A stretch of DNA of 25,987 nucleotides from Pleurotus djamor (lineage: Eukaryota > Basidiomycota > Agaricomycetes > Agaricales > Pleurotaceae): positions 1 to 25,987 of the forward strand of contig JAPEVF010000650.1 of assembly GCA_029747585.1 (NCBI GenBank), read 5' to 3'. Below, in pieces: positions 1 to 10,553 of this stretch. Each line of letters opens with the position of its first letter. Positions within the stretch are counted from its first letter, which is position 1. Position numbers and translations under genes: made by a program. The notes beneath the pieces are model-generated. The model made no database searches. It was given only the letters and a program-made list of their open reading frames with translations, and was not told where the DNA came from.

Positions 1-697
1 CTTGGACTTCGGTGTAAAAGTCCAAGTTGAAATCTAACGGACTGCATGTCAGTAAAACGATGGCAGCGCGAGGGGGGAATCAAAACGCACCCAAATCGCC
101 GTACTGTGTTATCAGGTCGATTTTCGAGAGCACATTTATGTGTGGTAATTCGAGGTGTAACATCGTTCGTAGTGAAAGCAGGAGAACCGATATGTACTTG
201 GACGCATCGGTGACATAGTGGGCATCACACAGGTGCACTGCTGCTAGCTACTTGGGGGGNACGAGTCAACATCCTCACAAACGAAGGTTTCAAACATAAC
301 TTACCCGAAATCCACTTTTTGTCAATCTCTGTATGATTCTCTTCACGCTCTCATGATTCGTACTCAACTCTACCTGTCCTGGTAGATCAAACACCACATA
401 CGCGTCGTCCCCTAGCTCTTTTAACCTCTCTTCCAGCCAGTCAAAGTTCGCTTCAAGGTATTCCATGCAATAGAGCATTCCCCCGTTAGGACCTAGCGAG
501 TGCTCGCTCATTACATCGTGGAGGGTAATCAAAGAGGATATGTCGATTGCGCATGGGTACGGAATGTTTTCATTCGCTGGATCGAGGTTGACGATGGATA
601 TGGGGCGGTTTAGTGCGGTGAGGAGTTGACATTTTCCAAAGCAATATGTGGATTTCCCGCTACCTGGGGAACCACATACGATTTCACCGAAAGGCAT
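1..697 (-). CDS. GPN2: GPN-loop GTPase 2 (GPN2), 5' part, runs off left edge
   Basis: Small GTPase of the GPN family. Family members act in assembly and nuclear import of RNA polymerases and work as GPN homo- or heterodimers. Exons (minus strand) are 697-305, 247-91 and 33-1, and the gene continues beyond base 1. Seen in the translation: the P-loop GSPGSGKST at residues 9-17, the diagnostic GPN tripeptide at 69-71 (LGPNGG), the G3 motif DLPGQ at 104-108, and the G4 motif SKID in exon 2. The N-terminus MPFGEIV and the segment [12 protein letters not shown] fit GPN2 better than GPN1 or GPN3. Both introns are 57 bp. The first joins cgg|cta and the second joins ttg g|at, restoring [10 protein letters not shown] at the edge. 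The N at 260 lies in intron 1. No disruption is seen in the visible part. Confidence 0.93.
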
Positions 698-1302
698 GGC
701 GGTCGAAAAGAAAGTAAGGTGTCAGGCCCCCTAAGCGCTAAGCAACATGACCCTGACCCTCACGTTTCTGAGGAACAACCACAGAAGGTCTCAAAACCGC
801 CATTGGAAAGCTTGGATTTGCCCACTCTATAGCCGACCTGGAGAGAAGTCTGAACACCACAGAATGGATTACGACACGGGATAACGCGTTCATTGGACGA
901 CAAAGTCGTCTTGTCATTTGTTTTGACTATTGTCCGTTCGCATCTCAAGCATTTACGTTCTGAACGCTTTGCGCTACCTTCGCATGGCTTATCAATGTTA
1001 GCTTTGCGCATTTTACCCAAGGAGAAGCGCAAAGTTACAGGCTGAGAATATGATGGGGGAACGTGTGTTTCTGGGGCATGTGAGTGCACGCTCATGTCAT
1101 GTTCTCATGTTTGCGGTTCCAACGCTCACCAGGACAATGGACTGCTTCGCATCGATCCCCGATAGTCAGGCTTTGGGATTTGGTTCCTCTCACGTCTTCG
1201 GCGACGACGCTTGACCCACTTTTGCCGTGACCCTTTCACAAGTCTCGCGTTGAGGCTATTAAAGAAGACGAACGCGTCCCAGTGGTTCTCACCTACCTAG
1301 AC
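698..1302. other. Divergent intergenic region between GPN2 and the adenylate-forming reductase
   Basis: About 600 bp between two divergent start codons, so it probably carries both promoters. A TA-rich tattaaag lies at about 1257-1264, some 40 bp before the reductase start. A minus-strand open frame (1095-760, 111 aa) contains a CxxC pair and a CxxxxC pair that could pass for a zinc ribbon. I do not recognise it and see no splice or family support, so it is not called as a gene. Confidence 0.5.
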
Positions 1303-4300
1303 ATGTCCCAACCTGCTACACCAGGCCCTTTTGCTCATGTTGTCCCCGAGCGACGCGCTCATGGTTGGGATCCCAAGTGGAATTACACCCCACCCCCCAT
1401 GGATGGTTCCTTGACCGTCCCAGAGGTTTACGATTTTCACTACATCAATAATCCGACCCATCCCCTGTTCAAGTACATCGACCCACAGTCGGGCCAGATC
1501 GTCACTCTTGCGTATGACAAAGTCGTTCCTGCAGCTCACAATGCTGGTCGAATCGTCGCGAAGCTGGCTGGTATTACATTGGGCGAGAAGGGAACACCAC
1601 CCGCTGATAGGCCTCTAATTGCCCTTCTCGCTACCCCAGGTCGGTCAATATCCCCGGTACTCCTCCCCCAGCGTTTCACTAAGTGGTTGTGTCCATCATT
1701 CCAGACACAATTACCTCTTTCACTGTTCTCCTCGGTTGTATTCGCGCCGAAATCCCCTTCTTCCCTATCTCTCATAGGAATTCCGCGCCGGCCGTAGCTC
1801 ACCTGCTCAGTCGGACGAAGCCGACTCACATACTTGTCACTAGTGAAGCCCCAATCAGAGAACTTGTCCAGGAATCCCTAAGCCTGTTCAAAGAACAGAA
1901 TGAAGGCGTTGCTCCTCCGGTTGTAGACCAGGTGCCGATGTTTGAGCAGTTGTACACCAATGAACCTCACGTCCCTCTCCCTCCAAGGACCCGGGATGAC
2001 CTTCTTACGAGGTTTTACCTCCATTCATCTGGTACGCTCGGTGAATCTTCCACCGTCGCATCATGAGGTTGATGTGTATGTTCTTAGGCTCCTCCTCGTT
2101 TCCCAAACCCATTCCCGCGAATGACAGGACTTGGTTCCATACGGCGATGGTTGCTCGTAAGTAGAGCAACGTTGTTCTTGGAGTCTATCCAACTAAAAAT
2201 AACCCTGCCGCTAAACAGAGTACAGCTCGATCGACCTTTGTGGTCGCGTTGTTTCCACCCATTCCATAGCCATGTTCCATGCGATCGGGACGAACTTCAT
2301 AGCCTGGACGGTACCCATCAACATTCCTCCTTTCGTCGCTTAGGAACTCATGCTCAGTTTGTCTCATCTCGCAGAGCGGTTCAGGTCCCATATGGGCTGT
2401 TTTTGCACCTGCGTCCCCCGCCACTGTACCCAATCCGGAGAGCATCTTTCAAGGTACTGTAGATCTCTCGTGCGACTTTACATTTGGAGTCCCCTCTTTC
2501 GTTGAGGTACGAGGTTCTCATCGCTTGCCGCTTCGTTCGAACCTACGCAAACTCATCATTCGTAGTTGTGGTCAAAGGATCCAGTTAAAGTAGAACACTT
2601 CAAGAAAATGGAAGGAGTTGTGAGTGGGCGTGTTAAAGCCCCTTACAGACAGGCTTATGAGGTCGTTTGCACAGCTATTTGGGGGTAGTCCACTGAACTC
2701 GGATGTTGGAAACGCCTTGGCTCAACAAGGCGTTTCTTTACATACTCTCTATGGGCAGTCAGTCGTCCGACTAGCTTTTTGATCCTTCGATGCTCAATTC
2801 TCCTTTCATAGGACTGAAGTTGGCGTTATGTGCTCTATCCTTGGGGGTGAGATCCTCGTCCTTCCCATTCCCTAGTATCCCCTACCAGTGCCCTGACTTC
2901 CCCTATCAGAGAAACCTGGGATGGATTGGGAATATGTCAAGTTCAATCCCATCTTCAACGGAGAGTTCGTGCCCTTTGGTGATGGAACTTTTGAGCTGGT
3001 CGCGATGGTAAGCGCTCTCTCCATCACCTATACACAACTCATCCTATACGACTTTTTGTTAGCAAAACGACATTCATTATCTACCCTTCAAGAATACCCG
3101 CGTTCGAGGAAAGGAGAGCTTTGCTACTGGCGATCTCTTGGTGCCTCACCCTACCAGACATGGGTGGTGGAAGGTTCTCGGTCGAACAGATGATCAGATC
3201 ATGCTTTCTACTGGAGAGAAGGTATTATGAACATCCTACACGCTGTCGATTGTTTACTCAATCACTCGGTTTGAATAGACAAATCCTGGGCCTTTAGGTA
3301 ACTATGCTATGCAGCTGTCACAAGCGGGTACTAATTTTATGTCATTCGTAGAGTTTATCCTATGCCAACACCCACTAATCGATCATGCCCTTTTCTTCGG
3401 TCGGAGTCGTTTCCAGAACGGTGTTCTTATACAGCCTGCGCCTGGACATATCTTTGATCCCAAGGATGAAGCTAAGCTCGCAGAATATCGGAATGCTATC
3501 TGGTACGCAACCCCGATTTTCCCTGTCAATGATTGACATGACTCATCCCGTCTGCCAGGCCAGCTGTTGAGGAGATGAATGCCCTTGCGCCGACCCATTC
3601 TCGTGTTTTCAAAGAGGTTAGCGATCTCGAACGACCGTGTACAAACTTCCTTCTGAGGGTTTGTTCCAGATGATCATAACAATCGATCCAGCGAAACCAT
3701 TCATGTTCACTCCAAAAGGGAACCCCCGCCGTCCGGTCATCATCAAGATGTATGAACAAGAGATCAACGACGTCTATACTGCTGTGGAGGACAGTGCCAA
3801 CAACGCTCAAACTGAACCTCCAAGTGACTGGGAAGACTTCACTCTACTCACGTCCTTCGTCACCAGCGTCGTCAATGGCGTCTTGACTAAACATGCTTCG
3901 CTCGAGGATGACTTCTTTGACCTTGGCTGCGACAGCTTACAAGCTACTTGGATTCGTAATGCCATCCTTGGAGCACTGAGGAAGAAGCAGCCACCGATTA
4001 ACTCTGTGCCACAGAACTTGGTATATGACCATTCAAACATTGCTTCGCTCGCGCAGTATGTATACGGGCTAGTTACGGGATCTGCCGCCTCCTCTACCAG
4101 CGTACTGGAAGCAACGCTTCACGACATCAATAGCGCACTGGTGAGATACACCCACAAGTTCCCTGTTCGCACAGCTGCCACGAATGGAGCAACAAATGGT
4201 TCTGTTCTACCCTCCAAGAGGGACGTTGTACTTGTCACGGGGACGACAGGATCTTTAGGATCAGGTGTACTTGCGAAGCTCGCTGAGGATCCAACTGTCG

Positions 4301-5568
4301 GGGAGATATACGCGGTGAATCGCGCTTCAGAGGGTTCGCCCCTTTTGAAGCGTCAGAAAGCAGCCCTGCGAAGCCGCGGTTACGACGAAGGAATTGCGAC
4401 GTCCCCCAAGGTTCACTTGCTGGAAGGAACTGTCACTGCCTTCGGGTTGGATGTTTCCGATAAGGTTGTAGAGGAAGAGATTGCGAGGAGTGTTACTCAT
4501 ATCATACATATTGGTGAGTCCCTCACGTCCTTTTTGCATAATGTATCTTACGATGTCTCTTTAGCATGGAAAGTTGATTTCAACCTGTCGTTCCATTCCT
4601 TCGAGTCTGGCATTGGCGGTGTGAGAGCGTTGGTTGACCTTGCCTTGAGTGTTCCTCAAGGCAGACCGCCAGCGAAAGTCACTTTTATCAGCTCTGTTGG
4701 CGTATTCAGAAGTACGTGCACTGTATCACCGGACGCATTCAACCTGTATCTCATACTATACCATCGCAGATCTACCAGACTCCCTGAAAGAGAAACCCAT
4801 CCCGGAAGTCCCACTCCCTGACGCCTCCATCGCTCTTGGACAAGGATACTCAGAATCAAAATGGCTTTCTGAGCAGATATTGTTCGCAGCCGCGAAAGAA
4901 TATCCGTCATTCAAACCCGTGGTCATTCGGCTTGGCCAGGTCGCGGGCGGACCGAATGGTAACTGGAATACTGGGGATTGGGTTCCTGCTATCGTCAAAT
5001 CCAGTGTCGCCTTGGGATGTCTTCCTGAGTACAAAGGGGTAAGTCCTGAGCTTTATATGTCCACGTCTGGGTGTCGTCTCATTTCTACACCCGTTTGCTT
5101 CAGATTTGCTCTTGGATTCCTTTGGATCTGACTGCGAGGACTGTGGCGGAATTGAGAGATGCAAACCTTCCAAATTTGGTATCTCATCTTGTTCACCCGC
5201 ATCCTGTCTCAGCGAAACAGCTCTTCCAGTCTATCGGCGCACAATTCACTCCGCCATTGCCCCTTGTTCCCTACGCCGAATGGGCGAAGCAATTGGAAGA
5301 CATCGGTAACACATCCCGCTCCGACAGGAAGAAGCAGCAAGAACTACTTGAGAAGGTTCCAGCTTTGAAGTTACTCGAGTTTTTCAAGAGTGGGGTGCCA
5401 ATTGAGGAAGCCGCAAGCGCTGAGCATGGAGAGGCCATGGGTATACCGTTGCTGGATACTTCAGAGACGCAGAAGGCTTCCCCTGCGCTGGGCGGTGTTG
5501 AACGACAGGTCGGTGAAGAGGACGCTAGATCTTGGATCTTATATTGGAGAGAAGTCGGATTCCTTTGA
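1303..5568 (+). CDS. Adenylate-forming reductase (A-T-R, NRPS-like carboxylic acid reductase)
   Basis: Predicted multidomain enzyme that adenylates a carboxylic or amino acid, loads it on a phosphopantetheine arm and releases it by NAD(P)H reduction to an aldehyde. Seventeen exons: 1303-1639, 1684-2031, 2088-2156, 2219-2310, 2375-2506, 2566-2619, 2675-2757, 2812-2846, 2910-3007, 3063-3221, 3279-3297, 3352-3502, 3559-3616, 3670-4513, 4565-4711, 4770-5038, 5104-5568. They sum to 3360 bp, or 1119 aa, close to the family's usual 1000-1100. The adenylation domain spans about residues 30-560, with A3 motif SSGSSSFPKPIP near 226, LYGQTE as A5, TGDLLVPHP as A7 and GRTDDQIMLSTGEK as A8. The carrier domain has GCDSLQA with the attachment serine at 634. 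The reductase domain has VTGTTGSLG near 734, ISSVG, and Y902-x3-K906 (GYSESK). The start MSQPATPGP at 1303 was preferred over an in-frame ATG-less extension to 1282. The substrate cannot be read from sequence alone. Confidence 0.93.
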
Positions 5569-5619
5569 ATGTTGTTCTCAACACGTAACTCATTAGATAC
5601 GGGCGTGTATTTGTTCTGT

Positions 5620-7119
5620 TCACCAGCCCATCTGTTCGACAGTCCAACCCCACACAACACCCTGATCGTTCGGTTTATTGCACAGACGTTCACCCTTGTC
5701 CAATCCATCGATTTGTTTGATATCCTCCGCGGACAACGTGGGCAACTGGAGGAGATAAATGTTAGATCTACTCATGACTCCTGGCTTTCCAGGGATGGTG
5801 GCCTTACATTCAAATTTTCTTTTTGCCTCCCTTCGTTCGTGCTCTTTGGTACCGCGGTTGTCCCCCGGGCGACATGCCAGGCGAGGATAACTTGAGCAGG
5901 AGAGACGCCATGTTTGGCCGCAATTTCGCCGATTAAGGCATCGCCCATTACCTGAGCGTACCCTGTTCATCTCAGGGGTTAGAGTGAGGAGGTGACCTGG
6001 ACGAGGGGTCTCACCAGTTGGAGCGTACGCTGTGACTACGATTCCCTTCTTCTTGCAGTATTCCACAAGTTCAACTTGCGAAAGGTAGGGATGCAACCTA
6101 TACACTAAGATTCGCTACGGGTAACGGATCCGAACATGAATCAGACTCACTCGATCTGGTTCACTGCTGGGACGACCTTGGCCGTCTTAAGGAGGACCTC
6201 TAGTCTACGGGAAGGGTTAGCCTGTTTGTGGTCCGTCAAAAGGGGGAAGCAGCGCACGTCTTGATAGAGAAATTGCTGACTCCGATTGACTTGATTTTAC
6301 CCGTATCAAGGAGTTTCTCCATGGTGGCCCACACCTCTACGAATGTAGGGCTGTCTACGGTCTTGACGGAGCCGTCTGGGTTGCGTGGGCGAAAGTTTTC
6401 TTCTGCGGGTGTAAGTTTAACTACGAAGTCTGGGACAGAAGAGGATCGAGAGTACGCACTGCTCTCGTATGCAAGTTGTTGCGGCCAGTGCATTAAGAAC
6501 TATATAGAAAGGTAAGTTGAGGCTTGTGGATTCAGAACGAATAGGACAGCGTGAGACGACTGACGAGGTCAATGTAGGAGGTTCCCAATGCCTGCAATGA
6601 TTCCTCGACCGATTCTTCGATGCGGCTGTGGTACGTCCATCTTGCGTAGACCGATCATATCAGCATGAATCACAACAGTTCAATCCACCGATGAGAGCTC
6701 ACGCAAGCTTCGATGTTATGAATATGTCCTCGCGCGATACGCCTGCCTCCTTCAAGGCGGCCCCGACATACGGTTCTGTTCCTTTACTATTGTCAGGTCT
6801 TGATGCATACTTTCAAAGTTAATCAAGTGATCTACCGTAGAGTTGAGCCGTATCGATGTGATTATAACCGGCCTGTGGGGCATGAATGGGGTTAGAGATT
6901 GGAGATCTCGTCAAGTGAAACGGGATTCACCTTGAGAGCTGAGAGGATCCATGGTTGTGATCTGGCCTGTTCTTCAGTATCCGTTCCAGCCCAGGTGCCG
7001 AGACCTAATAAACTTTCAATGATCTGAACGCCCACTAGCACTCAAATCTCCTCAAGTACTCACCTATGACAGGCATATCAAGGCCATTATTTAACTTGAT
7101 CGAAGGTACTGAAGGCATT
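5620..7119 (-). CDS. Aldo-keto reductase (AKR superfamily), one-base frame break in exon 1
   Basis: NADPH-dependent reductase of aldehydes and ketones, with a TIM-barrel fold and probably cytosolic. Exons (minus): 7119-7064, 7004-6931, 6872-6836, 6781-6703, 6640-6565, 6499-6258, 6204-6151, 6097-6015, 5962-5808, 5745-5620. The catalytic tetrad is visible: Asp and Tyr in [12 protein letters not shown], Lys in FITSKLAW, His in LMHWPQ. Also present are [23 protein letters not shown] and the NADPH-binding [13 protein letters not shown]. Exon lengths total 982 bp, one more than a multiple of three. The extra base is in exon 1 at 7080-7083, where NNGL should continue as DMPVIG but an in-frame TGA appears. 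Without it the protein is 326 aa, normal for the family. The alternative is a start at 7076 (MPVIG), losing the N-terminal strand. The gene ends 51 bp from the end of the convergent adenylate-forming reductase. Confidence 0.88.
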
Positions 7120-7969
7120 GGTTTCTGTCGATATTACCGTCTGTCTATGCTGTTGTCAAGCTGTAAATTGTGTGATATATCAGATCATATCAAGAGATGA
7201 TGCCATGCTCGATGTTGATAACGCACGAGTGCGGCCCGGTAAGTCACTTCCCGAAGCCTCAGTTCTCAACATGTTTGTAAGAGAACAACTGACTCGGGGC
7301 ACCATAATGCCAGTAATTGCCTTCGTTGACGACACGGGAGCGTCGACTCCATTGGCTGATAAGGTGAAGCTTACCGTCTCCAACGGACCTCGTCAAGTGG
7401 GTCTTTACGTCCAGTCAACTCCTGGCCGTCCCCCAAGTGGACTACTCCGAGACAAAAGCAAGATATGTCGCCTACACGAACCACCTGATTGATTGCGACG
7501 CTTAAATTTGATCGTGTGCCATATGGCCATCTTTGATCGTGGCTTTCTTGGGGCAATTTTGGAGAGCGTTTTGGTCCAGAGAACAGAGGTGTCTGAACGT
7601 CTTTCGGACTCATGGGACGAGGGCGATGAAAAGATGTGTCGCTGGTGTCGTCGGCGTCGACTAGCAATGTAGCGCCGGGGCGCTCACTCCTTGCGTGGGT
7701 CAGGTACACCTTTCAGGGTCGGGTGGCGGTATGGCGGCCTTCCCTTCTCTCCCAACCACCCCGATAGATAAAAAAGCATCTGCACCATTGGAATTGCTTC
7801 ACATGGAACATCTGTCTTATTTTAAATATTACGACACTCGTGGTCATTTTAGCCCCTTCAAGCCGGTTTTACCCCACCTCAGCTAGCACCAGGCGAAAGT
7901 CCCGCTAAACTTGGATAGAAGCATCATCTTTGACATTCGCCTTGATACGCTATCGCGACATTGCTCGCC
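7120..7969. other. Divergent intergenic region between aldo-keto reductase and permease
   Basis: About 850 bp between two divergent start codons. It holds open frames on both strands (for example 7205-7492 plus and 7709-7371 minus) that match no family I know and lack convincing splice context, so I leave them uncalled. GATA-core motifs occur several times (about 7217, 7358, 7763, 7767, 7914). This is the likely shared promoter region. Confidence 0.45.
7763..7770 (+). promoter_or_regulatory. Tandem GATA cores upstream of the permease
   Basis: The sequence gatagata lies about 200 bp before the permease ATG, and another GATA core is at 7914-7917. Fungal nitrogen-responsive GATA factors (AreA/Nit2/Gln3 type) bind HGATAR motifs upstream of amino-acid permease genes. 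Functional relevance here is inferred, because such short motifs also occur by chance. Confidence 0.3.
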
Positions 7970-10553
7970 ATGTCTTCGTCTAACGACCATGCTTCAAACG
8001 ACCCAAAGAGCAGTACTTCGACATTCAATAATGACGACAAAGAGCTGGAGGCAATGGGCTATGTGCCTTCGTTCAAGAGAGAATTTTCAAATTTGGCTAC
8101 GGTGAGCGTCATCCAACGTCCTTATGACACTATCCGGGCTGAACCCTTGGCTAGATTAGTTTTGCGTTCAGTATAATGGTATGTTTACCGAAGGGCGGGC
8201 CGAGTGATCGTCTGAATCCTCACCCCAGTTACTAGGGCCTATGCTCAAGTATCTCCACGACGTTCAATACACCGCTACTCCACGGCGGGCCAGCGTCGGT
8301 GACATGGTGCTGGATTCTCGGCGCGTCAATGTGCTTCACCCTGGGAGCGAGCATTGCAGAAATCGTCAGCGCTTTCCCTACCTGTGGGGGTTTGTGAGTC
8401 CCCCAATCATCAGCGGTGTTACCACGAAGATTTATCTATGACACAGATACACCGCGTCTGCTCAACTTTCACCAAAGAAGCACCGTGCTAGGGTTTGTTC
8501 AAGCTACTTATTACGCGACGTAAAGTAACCCTTGGGAATAGGTGGGCTGGCTTGTCGGATGGCTCAATATTCTTGGTAAGTCAATTGCGATATAACGCGC
8601 CATACATTCTGACCGTTCTCCAGGTCAAATAGCTGGTATATCTTCAACGGAATACGGCCTCGCAAATATGATTTGGGCGGCCGTCGTGGTTGGGAAGGTC
8701 GATACTTGTTCATCCACAAATACAGCACCGCCACTCACCCAATTACCCTTCTAGGACGAGAACTATGTCTTGACTCAAGGCAAGATCGTCGGACTCTTCG
8801 CTGGCCTTCTCATTTTCCATGGAATTCTCGTGCGTAACTCTGTTGGCCTTCTTCCTCATTTGACAAAAATAACGTTCTTTTCAGAATTCCCTCGCAACGA
8901 AGCACCTAGCTCGCCTGACCACAGGTTTCGTGTTTGTAAACCTCGGCACCACATTCCGTGAGCAGCTCCTCCTACCTTTATACTCTTCTGACAAACGAAA
9001 TTTATCTTCATCATTTCCTACAACAGTCATCATCATCGTTCTTCTTGCTACTACGCCTAGGTCGGAAATGCATCCTGCTTCGTATGTGTTTGGTTCCGAA
9101 GGTATCGTCAACCAAACTGGCGGTTGGAATACTGGAATCGCGTTCTTGTTTGGCTTGCTCAGTGTCCAATGGACGGTGAGTCGTATACTGGTAACATCAT
9201 TCAAGCTCCACTTAAGTTGATCCTCTTGGCTCCACCTTCAGATGACCGTCAGTACAAGTCTTTTGGGGTTTTACCTCACACTCTCATTTCTTTCAATAGG
9301 ATTATGACGCGACTGCACATATATCGTGAGTGTCGTGTGTCGTTCAATGCAATCGTGGCCTTTGTTAAGAAATTTCTGCAGAGAGGAAGTCCGACGAGCA
9401 GCTTACGCAGGTGCGTATCAACCAAACCATGAAATTGCTAGGGCTCTCTAAATTGAATAACAGCTCCTTCGGCCATCTTCATCGCCGGTATGTTTTGGAG
9501 TACGTTACGCTTTTGCCGGCGATGACTGAGTTGGTTCCTAGTTGTTGGTACTGGTCTCATTGGGTGGCTATTGAACATCGTGTTGGTCCTCTGCTCTGGT
9601 CCTCTGTGAGCATCCATGCGTTCGCCATGTAATCCATGCTGACCAGGATTTCCAGGGAGAATCTCCCCGGTGCCTCTGGATCCGCCGTCCTCGAGATTAT
9701 GATGCTCCGCATGGGTAAAGCAGGTGCTCTTATTTTATGGGTATCTGCTATGTTCCCTTGTTCTCATTTAGCTTATACAATGTTAACCCAGGTCCATCTA
9801 GGTGTTTGTCTGCATGACAGCGTTCTTTGTCACCCAGACGGCCCTTCAAGCAGCCTCTCGCACGATTTATGCCTTCAGCCGGGACCACGGTTAGTCGCTG
9901 GATTTTTTCGAGTGCACGACACGGTGCTGACATCAAGCCCTAGGATTACCCGACAGAGGTTATTTCGGGAAAACATCGAAGAGAACGCACACTCCTCTTC
10001 GAGCCATCTGGTTAACCACTATTCTCAGTATCCTCCCTGGTCTCCTCGCCCTCGCTAGTCTGACCGCTGCGAATGCTATCTTCTCCCTGACCGCCATGGC
10101 ACTCGATCTCTCCTATGTAATCCCTATATTCCTCAGACNGGTTCTTCCATAAACACCCAGAGGTGGTGTTCAAACCAGGACCATTCTACATGGGAGAGGG
10201 CTTCCTTGGTTGGGGATGCAACCTTCTTTGCATAGCCTGGACCTTGTTCGTATGTATCATCTTTGCATTCCCAACCGACCTACCCGTTACGCCCGACAAC
10301 ATGAATTACGCATCGGTGATCACCGTTGGAGTGATGGTACTCGCGTTGTAAGCCCTTTATTTTTTGATGATCTTACCCGGGGGCTGACAATGGATATCAT
10401 CATTTTCACTTCTCAAGCGCGTGGTATATCCTTGGTGCACATAAACATTATTCGGGCCCTCAATCTAACCTCCATGAAGCGACACCCGATCAATGGGTTC
10501 ATGATTCCGAGTCGAAAGGCCCGCACGAGCAGAAAATGTTCTCGGCAACCTAG
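7970..10553 (+). CDS. Amino-acid/GABA-type permease (APC superfamily)
   Basis: Predicted plasma-membrane or vacuolar amino-acid, choline or GABA transporter with about 12 membrane segments. Eighteen exons: 7970-8101, 8155-8178, 8236-8393, 8447-8492, 8542-8575, 8624-8697, 8755-8829, 8885-8957, 9027-9175, 9242-9247, 9300-9325, 9382-9410, 9464-9487, 9542-9605, 9656-9740, 9802-9889, 9944-10347, 10418-10553. After dropping the N at 10139 these sum to 1626 bp, or 541 aa, typical for the family. Family hallmarks include FAFSIMGLCSSI near the first membrane segment, GWLNILGQIAG, NLGTTF, QWTMTDYDATAHISEEVRRA, ASRTIYAFSRDHGLPDRGYF and KPGPFYMG. The MT of TMTDYDATAH is encoded by the 6-bp exon. The N at 10139 sits in the codon after LSYVIPIFLR and is one base too many. 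The frame before and after is clean, so the gene is judged functional. It is divergent from the aldo-keto reductase. Confidence 0.92.

Noticed and set aside
760..1095. Minus-strand frame with two cysteine pairs upstream of GPN2
   Set aside because: Cysteine spacing resembles a zinc ribbon, but there is no family match and the frame covers the presumed divergent promoter.
1640..3669. Apparent frameshifts and stops that might make the adenylate-forming reductase a pseudogene
   Set aside because: Each break disappears when introns of about 44-64 bp with GT/AG ends are removed, and the joined exons total an exact multiple of three with all core motifs intact.
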